A DNA stretch of 10,336 bases from Anaerolineae bacterium (GTDB lineage Bacteria; Chloroflexota; Anaerolineae; 4572-78): NCBI GenBank assembly GCA_027022125.1, contig JALVZI010000163.1:1731-12066 (forward strand), read 5' to 3'. The notes under the pieces were generated by a model. It made no database searches. It was not told the DNA's origin and saw only the letters and a program-made list of their open reading frames with translations. Shown here in pieces: positions 4,741-10,336 of the stretch (position 1 is its first letter; the number at the start of each line of letters is the position of its first letter). The translations under genes and the position numbers were made by a program.

Positions 4741-6369
4741 TCACACAATATATGGCGAACTGGCGCCGGTTTTCTGCATCCCTTCCGGGTCGAGCGCGAC
4801 GTCAATGCACGCCGGTTTTCCGCTGGCGAATGCCCGTGCCAGCGCGGCTTCAATTTCTGCGGGATTGTCCACATGCTCGCCGTAACCGCCCATCGCCGCG
4901 ACAATTTTATCGTATCGCGTGGGCGCCAGCGATGACGCAATTGCCCGCTCTTTGCCCACCATTTGGATTTGCGGACCGCGAATCTGTCCCCAACCGGCAT
5001 CGTTACCCACAATGCTCACAATCGGCAGGTTGAACCGCACGGCGGTATCAAACTCGAACCCGTTCAGCCCGAAAGAGCCGTCGCCGTTCACAATCAGCAC
5101 TTTTTTGTCGGGATAGAGATTCTGCGCGGCGATGGCAAACGGCGCGCCGACGCCCAGACACCCCAGTGGACCGGGGTCGAGCCACTGTCCGGGACGGGTG
5201 ATATTCAGCACTTTGGCGGTGGCACTGACAATATCGCCGCCATCGCCGATGACGATGGTGTTTTCATCCACAAAATTGTTCACCGCCGCGCCGAACCGGA
5301 AATGGTTGACCGGCGAATCATCCAGCGCCATCCACTGCGCCATTTTCGCCTGTTTTTCGCCCTCAATTTCCTGCATCTGACTCAGCCAGTCGTCAAAACG
5401 AACATCCCCCAGCCGCGCCGAAATTCCTTCTAGCACCAACCGCGCATCTGCCGTCAGTGCGACCTCCGCCATGCGGTTGTGGTTCAGTTCGGCGGCATCG
5501 TTTTCCACCTGAATGAGTTTGCTGTCGGGATTCCAGTCGCGCCCGTATTTCAGCCGGAAATCGAGCGGCGTGCCGATGAGCACTACCACATCCGCCTCTT
5601 TCAGCGCGGCGGAACGGGTGGCTTTGAACAAATGGGGATGATCCATCGGCAGTGTGCCGCGCCCCGCGCCATTGGTGAATACCGGCATGGCGGTTTGCTC
5701 GGTGAGATTTTTCAGTGCGGCGGATGCGCCATCCCAATAAACCTGCGTCCCGGCAATGATGACCGGCTTGCGGGCATCGCGCAGCAGCGCGGCGATTTTG
5801 TCCAGTGCGCCCGTTTCCGGTTCGATGGGGGAAATTTCCACTTTGGGGGCGATTTCGGGCGGGTCAACGGCGTTGAACAGCACGTCAAACGGCAGTTCGA
5901 TGAAAACGGGTCCGGGGCGACCGCTCAGCGCGGTGCGGAACGCCTCTGCCATCTGCGCGGGGATTTTCGCCGTGTCGGTGATGGTGAAACTGGCTTTGGT
6001 GAACGTTTTGAACATATCGGTTTGAGGCATTTCTTGCAGTGCGCCCATCCCTTTGGTGCTGAGCGGCGCTGCCCCGCCGAGCAGAATCAGTGGGCTGCGG
6101 GCTTGAAAGGCGTTGGCAACGGCGGTCACGGCATCGGTGACGCCGGGACCGGCGGTAACTGCCGCCACACCGATATTGCGGGTGAGCCGCGCATGGGCAT
6201 CGGCGGCGTGCGCGGCGGCTTGCTCGTGCCGAAAGTCAATCACGCGGATGTTGTTGTTCAAACAGCCTTCGTAAATCGGCGCGATATGCCCGCCGCACAG
6301 TGTGTACAGCGTGCTGACACCCTGCGCCGCCAGCGCGCGTCCAACCAGTTCGCCTCCGTGTGTGAACAT
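4741..6369 (-). CDS. ThDP-dependent enzyme, acetolactate synthase-like / 2-hydroxyacyl-CoA lyase type
   Basis: This 542-residue protein has the three-domain thiamine-diphosphate layout: N-terminal pyrimidine domain (about 1-170) with catalytic Glu49 in DFRHEQ, central domain (about 188-320), and C-terminal pyrophosphate domain (about 380-525) with GDGSFGLNG at 429-437 and Asn456-Asp457 completing the metal-diphosphate motif. CGGHIAPI (25-32), VTAGPG (71-76), QWLDPGPLGCLGVGAP (395-410) and VGNDAGWGQI (454-463) recall human ILVBL/HACL2 more than biosynthetic IlvB. No ilvN regulatory subunit is nearby. Cleavage or joining of 2-hydroxyacyl-CoA units is therefore a reasonable guess, but acetolactate-type chemistry is not excluded. 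The start is set by GGAGGA four bases before ATG 6369. It lies downstream of trmD and upstream of the SDR, separated from each by repeat arrays. Confidence 0.88.
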   Translation of the reverse strand: MFTHGGELVGRALAAQGVSTLYTLCGGHIAPIYEGCLNNNIRVIDFRHEQAAAHAADAHARLTRNIGVAAVTAGPGVTDAVTAVANAFQARSPLILLGGAAPLSTKGMGALQEMPQTDMFKTFTKASFTITDTAKIPAQMAEAFRTALSGRPGPVFIELPFDVLFNAVDPPEIAPKVEISPIEPETGALDKIAALLRDARKPVIIAGTQVYWDGASAALKNLTEQTAMPVFTNGAGRGTLPMDHPHLFKATRSAALKEADVVVLIGTPLDFRLKYGRDWNPDSKLIQVENDAAELNHNRMAEVALTADARLVLEGISARLGDVRFDDWLSQMQEIEGEKQAKMAQWMALDDSPVNHFRFGAAVNNFVDENTIVIGDGGDIVSATAKVLNITRPGQWLDPGPLGCLGVGAPFAIAAQNLYPDKKVLIVNGDGSFGLNGFEFDTAVRFNLPIVSIVGNDAGWGQIRGPQIQMVGKERAIASSLAPTRYDKIVAAMGGYGEHVDNPAEIEAALARAFASGKPACIDVALDPEGMQKTGASSPYIV

Positions 6370-6379
6370 AAAATCCTCC

Positions 6380-6414
6380 GGTTTCGGTTATTGGTTGATT
6401 GGAGATTGGTTATT
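6380..6414. repeat. Heptamer array upstream of the ThDP-enzyme gene
   Basis: On the + strand, units GGTTTC, GGTTATT, GGTTGATT, GGAGATT and GGTTATT follow each other with a period of 7 (one 6, one 8). The array touches the gene's Shine-Dalgarno (GGAGGA on the - strand, 6374-6379). It is the third heptamer array in this window that abuts a ribosome binding site. Confidence 0.65.
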
Positions 6415-6422
6415 TTTATTCG

Positions 6423-6499
6423 AACACAGATGACGCAGATTTCCACTGATTTTTTAAATTTTATCCGTGAAAATCCGTAATATCTGTGTCATCTGTGTT
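6423..6499. repeat. Inverted pair of 9-base-unit arrays overlapping the trmD 3' end
   Basis: Arms 6423-6440 and 6482-6499 are complementary at 17 of 18 positions, with 41 bases between them. On the - strand the units read ACACAGATG, ACACAGATA, TTACGGATT and TTCACGGAT, a period of 9. The trmD frame runs through the right arm and stops at 6461-6463. The stem could act as a processing site or 3' end for trmD mRNA, although it lacks a clean U-run. Confidence 0.75.
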
Positions 6500-7255
6500 T
6501 TGATTTTCCGCCAAAAACTTTCTGTCCGCATCGGTGAGCGGGGCGGTTGCCAGCATGTCGGGGCGATGTTTCAACGTGCGCAGCAGCGCCTGCTGCCGCC
6601 GCCATTCCGCCACTTTGGCGTGATGACCCGACAGCAGAATGTCCGGCACACCGTGCCCCCGAAATTCTGGCGGGCGGGTGTAATGCGGATATTCCAGCAA
6701 TCCGGTGGCGTGCGAGTCGTTCGCCGCGCCGTTGGGGTCGCCCAGCACACCGGGGATGAGCCGGATGAGCGCATCCACAATCGCCATGGCGGCAATTTCG
6801 CCGCCGGAGAGCACATAATCGCCGATGGAAATCTGGTCGGTGGCGAGATACTGCACCACCCGCTCATCCACGCCTTCATATCGCCCGCAGATGAACATCA
6901 GGCGCGGATATTGCGTCAATTCCTGCGCGATTTTCTGGTTGAAAACCCGTCCCTGCGGCGAAAGCAGAATAATGGGCGGGCGTTCCGCTGTGCCATCGGT
7001 GGTGTAGCCTGCGGGCGGCACATCCAGCCCCAGCACCCCTTCCACCGCGTAAAAAATGGGGTCGGGTTTCATCACCATGCCGCCCCCGCCGCCATACGGG
7101 GTGTCATCGGTCATGTGGTGTTTGTCGCGGGCATAATCGCGGATATTGTGCAGCGCGATTTCTGCCGCGCCCATTTCCTGCGCCCGGCGAATGATACTGT
7201 GGCTGAAAACGCCGTCGAACATTTCCGGAAAAAGGGTGAATATGTCAAATTGCAT
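6461..7255 (-). CDS. trmD: tRNA (guanine-N1-)-methyltransferase TrmD
   Basis: TrmD methylates G37 next to the anticodon using S-adenosylmethionine, which prevents frameshifting. It is a dimeric cytoplasmic SPOUT enzyme. The 264 residues carry the family signatures: DIFTLFPEMF at 4-13, DDTPYGGGGGMVMKPDP at 50-66, LLSPQGRVFNQ at 97-107, ICGRYEGVDERV at 122-133 and SIGDYVLSGGE at 143-153 (trefoil-knot cofactor loop). An NDS segment at 179-181 before LLEYPHYTRP holds the conserved catalytic Asp (Asp180). ATG 7255 is preferred over a TTG at 7258, with GGAGG seven bases upstream. The last 14 residues (NQNTDDTDITDFHG) are encoded by the 9-base repeat array, so the natural end was probably replaced. 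It is divergent from rpsO and not in the usual rpsP-rimM-trmD-rplS operon. A TAAAAT box at 7279-7274 (- strand) is a weak promoter candidate. Confidence 0.96.
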   Translation of the reverse strand: MQFDIFTLFPEMFDGVFSHSIIRRAQEMGAAEIALHNIRDYARDKHHMTDDTPYGGGGGMVMKPDPIFYAVEGVLGLDVPPAGYTTDGTAERPPIILLSPQGRVFNQKIAQELTQYPRLMFICGRYEGVDERVVQYLATDQISIGDYVLSGGEIAAMAIVDALIRLIPGVLGDPNGAANDSHATGLLEYPHYTRPPEFRGHGVPDILLSGHHAKVAEWRRQQALLRTLKHRPDMLATAPLTDADRKFLAENQNTDDTDITDFHG

Positions 7256-7306
7256 CAAAAAACCTCCGTTGGAATTTTAACACAGCGCATCAAAAAGTGA
7301 AAACAT

Positions 7307-7335
7307 TTGCTAGAATGTGTGTAACGTGATATAAT
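7307..7335 (+). promoter_or_regulatory. Sigma-70-type promoter for rpsO(-pnp)
   Basis: TTGCTA (7307-7312) and a perfect TATAAT (7330-7335) are 17 bases apart. The predicted start near 7342 gives a leader of about 86 bases before the rpsO GTG. It is the best promoter match in the window and lies in the divergent trmD-rpsO gap. Confidence 0.8.
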
Positions 7336-7374
7336 GCACGCTGGTAAATAAACTATCATTATCCAAGGCACTAG

Positions 7375-7406
7375 GGGCTTCAACGGAGCGGTTCTGTTGA
7401 ACGCCC
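7375..7406 (+). promoter_or_regulatory. rpsO leader hairpin
   Basis: GGGC-TTCAAC (7375-7384) pairs with GTTGAA-GCCC (7396-7406, C7402 bulged) around an 11-base loop. It ends 21 bases before the GTG start. Ribosomal protein S15 represses its own mRNA through differing leader structures in several bacteria, so this is a candidate S15-binding site. No 3-way junction or pseudoknot has been demonstrated here. Confidence 0.55.
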
Positions 7407-7427
7407 GACGGATAGAAAGGATTTGCT

Positions 7428-7697
7428 GTGTCACTCACAAAAGAAAAAAAAGAAGAGATTATCAGAGAGTTTCAACAGACAGAAGGCGATACCGGGTCAC
7501 CGGAAGTGCAAATCGCGCTGTTAACCCATCGCATTAACGGGTTAATTGAACACCTGAAACAGCACAAACACGATGAAGGTTCTCGCCGTGGGTTGCTGAA
7601 ACTGGTGGGGCAGCGCCGCCGGCTGTTGGCGTATCTCAGCCGCAAAGATTACCAACGTTACAAAGCATTGTTGCCGCGGCTCGGATTGCGTAAGTAG
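7428..7697 (+). CDS. rpsO: 30S ribosomal protein S15
   Basis: S15 binds the central domain of 16S rRNA early in 30S assembly and contacts 23S rRNA in the 70S ribosome. The 89-residue product has the usual family length and motifs: GDTGSPEVQIALLTHRI at 20-36 and SRRGLLKLVGQRRRLLAYL at 52-70, an all-helical protein rich in Arg and Lys. The start is GTG 7428 with AAAGGA seven bases upstream; the start context and length fit other S15 proteins. The gene has its own TATAAT promoter and a leader hairpin. pnp follows 203 bases downstream, the arrangement known from many bacteria, with a terminator-like structure between them. Nothing about the protein looks altered. Confidence 0.98.
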   Translation: MSLTKEKKEEIIREFQQTEGDTGSPEVQIALLTHRINGLIEHLKQHKHDEGSRRGLLKLVGQRRRLLAYLSRKDYQRYKALLPRLGLRK

Positions 7698-7728
7698 TTT
7701 ATGACCACGTTTGTATTCCAACAAAGGG

Positions 7729-7776
7729 GCAGGTAATCGGGGGAAACCGAAATTTCTCCCCGTTGCTTGCTTTTTT
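7729..7776 (+). terminator. Intrinsic terminator/attenuator between rpsO and pnp
   Basis: Bases 7729-7742 pair with 7758-7770 (core CGGGG/CCCCG, two G-U pairs, T7737 bulged), and GAAA/TTTC extends the stem inwards to a CCGAAA loop. Six T residues (7771-7776) follow at once. CCAACAAA (7718-7725) could also pair with TTTGTTGG (7774-7781), a competing outer helix. This probably ends some rpsO transcripts and lowers read-through into pnp. Confidence 0.7.
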
Positions 7777-7797
7777 GTTGGCAAAAAATTATCTCCG

Positions 7798-7896
7798 CCG
7801 GAGAATGACTGGATTTGGGAAGAGCGCCAAACATACCGTTTGACCCTTCTCCCAGTTCCAGATTCTCCGGTTGGAAAAATAAATAATCCGGAGGAT
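7798..7896 (+). promoter_or_regulatory. pnp leader: long hairpin with alternative SD-hiding fold
   Basis: CCGGAGAAT (7798-7806) pairs perfectly with ATTCTCCGG (7862-7870). CTGGA/TCCAG (7809-7813 / 7857-7861), TGGGA/TCCCA (7816-7820 / 7850-7854) and CAAAC/GTTTG (7828-7832 / 7838-7842) continue the stem to an ATACC loop. The same right arm can instead pair with CCGGAGGAT (7888-7896), which contains the pnp Shine-Dalgarno, with one G-U pair and a 17-base loop. The two folds exclude each other. E. coli pnp is known to be autoregulated through RNase III cleavage of a leader stem and PNPase action; similar logic here is inferred. Confidence 0.65.
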
Positions 7897-7900
7897 TTTT

Positions 7901-10126
7901 ATGTCTGCACCAAAAGGACAGTCGTTTACCGCCAAAATCGGGAACGACGAAATTACGTTTGAAACCGGACGCATCGCCCAGTTGGCGGGCGGCTCGGTGA
8001 TGGTTCGCTCCGGCGAATCGGTGTTGCTGGTAACGGCAACCGCCAGTAAAAACGCGCGCGAAGGGATTGACTTCCTGCCGCTGAGCGTGGAATTTGAAGA
8101 AAAATTGTATGCCGCGGGACGCATTCCCGGCAGTTTCTTCCGCCGCGAGGGTCGCCCCAGCGAGGAAGCCATCCTCATTTGCCGTCTGGTTGACCGCCCC
8201 CTGCGCCCGCTGTTCGACAAAACCATTCGCAACGAAGTGCAGGTGGTCATCACCGCGCTGTCATCCGATGATGAAAAACATCTCGATATTATGGCGTTGA
8301 ATGGCGCCAGCGCCGCGCTGATGATTAGTGACATCCCGTGGGGTGGTCCCGTCGGCGCAGTGCGCATCGGTTTGATTGACGATGAGTTGGTGGTGAACCC
8401 CACCATTCCGCAAATGGAAAAGAGCGCGCTCGACCTGCGCGTTGCCGGAACCAAAGAAGCCGTGCTGATGGTCGAAGCGGGCGCGAATGAGGTTTCAGAA
8501 GATGTGCTGCTGGACGGGCTGAAACTGGCACACGAAGCCATTCAGGATGTCATCGCGCTGCAGGAACGCATGCGTGACGAAATCGGCAAAGAAAAACGCG
8601 ATTTGTCCACCCCCGATGTTGACCCCGAATTGCAGGCGCGTGTGGAAGCATGGTTGAACGAAAACGACCGCATCGCCGCCGTGCTGGATACCACTGTTGA
8701 CAAAACCGAAACCAATCGCCGCAAAGACGAACTGAACGAGCAACTGGTGGCAGCATTTGCCGATGATGAAACCGTCAAATCGGCGGATGTGAAAAAGGCT
8801 TTCAGCACCTACTTTAAAAAACTGGTGCGCACCCGTGTGCTCAGCGAAGGCATTCGCCCCGACGGGCGCAACCCGAAACAGATTCGCCCCATTTGGTGCG
8901 AAGTTGGCGTGCTGCCCCGCGTGCACGGTAGCGCAATTTTCACCCGCGGCGAAACGCAGGTGATGAGCATCGTCACGCTGGGAACCCCCGCCGATGAACA
9001 GCGGCTCGACACACTCGGTCCCATCGACACCAAACGCTATATGCACCATTACAACTTCCCGCCGTACACCGTCGGCGAAACGGGGCGTGTGGGCGGCACA
9101 AAACGCCGCGAAACCGGTCACGGTGCGCTGGCAGAGCGCGCGCTCATCCCGGTCATCCCCGGCGAAGAAGAATTCCCGTACACCCTGCGGGTGGTTTCGG
9201 AAGTGATGGCATCCAACGGTTCCAGTTCGATGGCGAGTGTGTGCGGCAGCACCATGAGTCTGATGGATGCCGGTGTGCCCATCAAAAAACCGGTCGCCGG
9301 TATTGCGATGGGACTGATCACCGATTATGACAGCGATAATTTTGTGGTGCTGTCCGACATTCAGGGTGTGGAAGATGCGTTGGGCGATATGGATTTCAAA
9401 GTTGCCGGTACGCGCGATGGTGTGACCGCGCTGCAAATGGACATTAAAATTTCCGGGCTGTCGTGGGATATTTTCCAAACGGCGCTGGCGCAGGCAAAAG
9501 AAGGTCGGTTCCACATTTTGGATAAAATGGCGGAAGCCATCGCCGAACCGCGCGCGGAACTGTCGAAATATGCGCCGCGCATTTACACCATCCACATTGA
9601 CCCCGAAAAAATCGGTAAAGTGATTGGACCCGGCGGGAAAACTATTCGTTCCATTCAGGATGAAACCGGCGCGAAAATCGAAATTTCGGAAGATGGAACC
9701 GTCTTTATTGCGACCGACAATCAGCAGGGTGCACAAGTGGCACAGACGCGCATCGAATTGCTCACCAGTAGCCCGGAAGTCGGTGGCATTTACACCGGCA
9801 CTGTGGTGCGCGTGACCGATTTCGGTGCGTTTGTGGAAATTATGCCCGGCACCGATGGGCTGGTTCACATTTCGCAACTGGCGGATTACCGCGTTAACAG
9901 CGTCAGCGATGTGGTAAAAGTGGGCGATGAAATTATGGTGATGGTGACCGACATCAGCCCCGAAGGGAAAATTCGCCTGTCGCGGCAAGCCGTGCTGGAA
10001 GGTTGGACGGCAGAAGAAGCCCGCGAGCACGACCGCCCCCGCAAAAGTGGCGGGCGCAGTGGCGGCAATCGCCGTGGCGGCGACAGAGACCGCCGCGACC
10101 GTCGAGACCGCCGCGACCGTCGCTAA
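7901..10126 (+). CDS. pnp: Polyribonucleotide nucleotidyltransferase (PNPase)
   Basis: PNPase degrades RNA 3'-to-5' by phosphorolysis and can also add tails; it works as a cytoplasmic trimer. The 741 residues show first RNase PH domain (about 10-145, with FFRREGRPSE near 79-88), alpha-helical linker domain (to about 320), second RNase PH domain (about 325-555), KH domain with GPGG at 576-579, and S1 domain at about 628-698. Catalytic residues Asp492, Asp498 and Lys500 align with E. coli Asp486, Asp492 and Lys494. The tail (about 704-741) is Arg/Gly/Asp-rich and ends in four DRR units. The start is ATG 7901 with GGAGGA five bases upstream. It follows rpsO in the classical order, and its leader may control translation. 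No obvious intrinsic terminator follows it. Confidence 0.98.
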   Translation: MSAPKGQSFTAKIGNDEITFETGRIAQLAGGSVMVRSGESVLLVTATASKNAREGIDFLPLSVEFEEKLYAAGRIPGSFFRREGRPSEEAILICRLVDRPLRPLFDKTIRNEVQVVITALSSDDEKHLDIMALNGASAALMISDIPWGGPVGAVRIGLIDDELVVNPTIPQMEKSALDLRVAGTKEAVLMVEAGANEVSEDVLLDGLKLAHEAIQDVIALQERMRDEIGKEKRDLSTPDVDPELQARVEAWLNENDRIAAVLDTTVDKTETNRRKDELNEQLVAAFADDETVKSADVKKAFSTYFKKLVRTRVLSEGIRPDGRNPKQIRPIWCEVGVLPRVHGSAIFTRGETQVMSIVTLGTPADEQRLDTLGPIDTKRYMHHYNFPPYTVGETGRVGGTKRRETGHGALAERALIPVIPGEEEFPYTLRVVSEVMASNGSSSMASVCGSTMSLMDAGVPIKKPVAGIAMGLITDYDSDNFVVLSDIQGVEDALGDMDFKVAGTRDGVTALQMDIKISGLSWDIFQTALAQAKEGRFHILDKMAEAIAEPRAELSKYAPRIYTIHIDPEKIGKVIGPGGKTIRSIQDETGAKIEISEDGTVFIATDNQQGAQVAQTRIELLTSSPEVGGIYTGTVVRVTDFGAFVEIMPGTDGLVHISQLADYRVNSVSDVVKVGDEIMVMVTDISPEGKIRLSRQAVLEGWTAEEAREHDRPRKSGGRSGGNRRGGDRDRRDRRDRRDRR

Positions 10127-10143
10127 AAACCGAGTATAGAACG

Positions 10144-10165
10144 TATTGCGCAAAATTACGGAATA
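10144..10165. repeat. Diverged copy of the 175-195 hairpin
   Basis: TATTGCGCAA and TTACGGAATA face each other around AA, with two mismatches in ten pairs. It matches the perfect palindrome at 175-195 in sequence and plan. It lies 17 bases after the pnp stop, where it could protect the mRNA 3' end, but no U-run follows. Confidence 0.5.
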
Positions 10166-10200
10166 CTATTTAATCTCAGTTCGGGATAAAGTTTTCAGTC

Positions 10201-10240
10201 CACAGATGGACACAGATGAACGCAGATTTTCACAGAAAAA
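10201..10240. repeat. Array of four 10-base units downstream of pnp
   Basis: Four consecutive 10-base units are seen: CACAGATGGA, CACAGATGAA, CGCAGATTTT and CACAGAAAAA. They share the CACAGATGA core of the 9-base units at 6423-6499. No gene is seen between 10127 and the end of the window. Confidence 0.65.
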
Positions 10241-10306
10241 AAACTAAATGAAACTTTTGAAAAGTGTGTCGAAATTACAAAAATCATCGGCAATTTTTAT
10301 AATGTC

Positions 10307-10336
10307 ATTCCCGCGAAAGCGGGAATCCACGGTGTT
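10307..10336. repeat. Terminal palindromic repeat, right copy (dRS3-like)
   Basis: This is the same ATTCCCGC-GAAA-GCGGGAAT hairpin and flank as at 1-30, in direct orientation, 29 of 30 identical. GTC precedes it. The window ends at exactly the matching base of the repeat. Confidence 0.85.

Noticed and set aside
5479..6480. Long + strand frame opposite the ThDP enzyme
   Set aside because: Gly/Arg/His-rich shadow; the - strand protein has complete ThDP motifs.
7256..7258. TTG as trmD start
   Set aside because: The next codon is ATG with correct GGAGG spacing, and TrmD proteins normally begin right at this point.
7778..7806. Second pnp promoter (TTGGCA, 17 bases, GAGAAT)
   Set aside because: The -10 matches at only four positions and lies in the leader hairpin arm; it cannot be told from chance.
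8495..10153. 552-codon - strand frame opposite pnp
   Set aside because: It is long only because of codon bias in pnp; no domain, and His/Phe/Arg-rich composition.
1..10336. Window as a complete circular element closed at the end repeat
   Set aside because: The end overlap is not exact (one mismatch), there are no replication genes, and the content is core chromosomal (rpsO, pnp, trmD).

Overview
This window looks like chromosomal DNA from an uncultured or environmental bacterium. The gene content (rpsO-pnp next to trmD, a PNPase with an Arg/Gly/Asp-rich tail, strong GGAGG ribosome binding sites) and the dense intergenic repeats resemble Chloroflexota of the Anaerolineae type. That placement is an inference from general impression and should be held loosely. 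I see no phage, plasmid, CRISPR or tRNA features.

Layout, left to right. Positions 1-373 hold no convincing gene and are a mosaic of repeats: a palindrome at the very start, a second hairpin, 10-base units, a mirrored heptamer array and another heptamer array. A small four-helix membrane protein (374-742) follows. After an inverted array of 8-base units comes a two-gene envelope unit (+ strand): an atypical family-2 glycosyltransferase and an LPG-synthase-TM/flippase-like membrane protein that overlap by 4 bases. Next is an AT-richer REP/RAYT locus (2955-3578): an IS200-like tyrosine transposase gene (- strand) whose flanks and interior carry GTAG-type REP hairpins.

From 7255 back to 3612 all genes run on the - strand: trmD, a thiamine-diphosphate enzyme of the acetolactate synthase-like/2-hydroxyacyl-CoA lyase group, an SDR lacking the catalytic tyrosine, and a 109-residue conserved-looking protein translationally coupled to the SDR. 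Repeat arrays fill the two gaps between trmD, the ThDP enzyme and the SDR. Divergent from trmD is the classical rpsO-pnp pair (+ strand), with a good sigma-70-type promoter, a structured rpsO leader, an intrinsic terminator/attenuator between the genes, and a pnp leader that can fold in two mutually exclusive ways, one of which hides the Shine-Dalgarno sequence.

The main themes are these. (1) Degenerate short tandem arrays with unit lengths of 7, 8, 9 and 10 bases sit directly upstream of start codons and often form inverted pairs; one supplies a gene's Shine-Dalgarno and start codon, another supplies the C-terminus and stop of TrmD. (2) A REP/RAYT system in which REP stems show compensatory changes and the transposase gene itself contains a REP and ends in a REP GTAG. 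(3) A possible autogenous RNA switch on pnp. (4) The first 30 and last 30 bases of the window are the same repeat with one mismatch, which suggests that the contig or window was cut at repeats.
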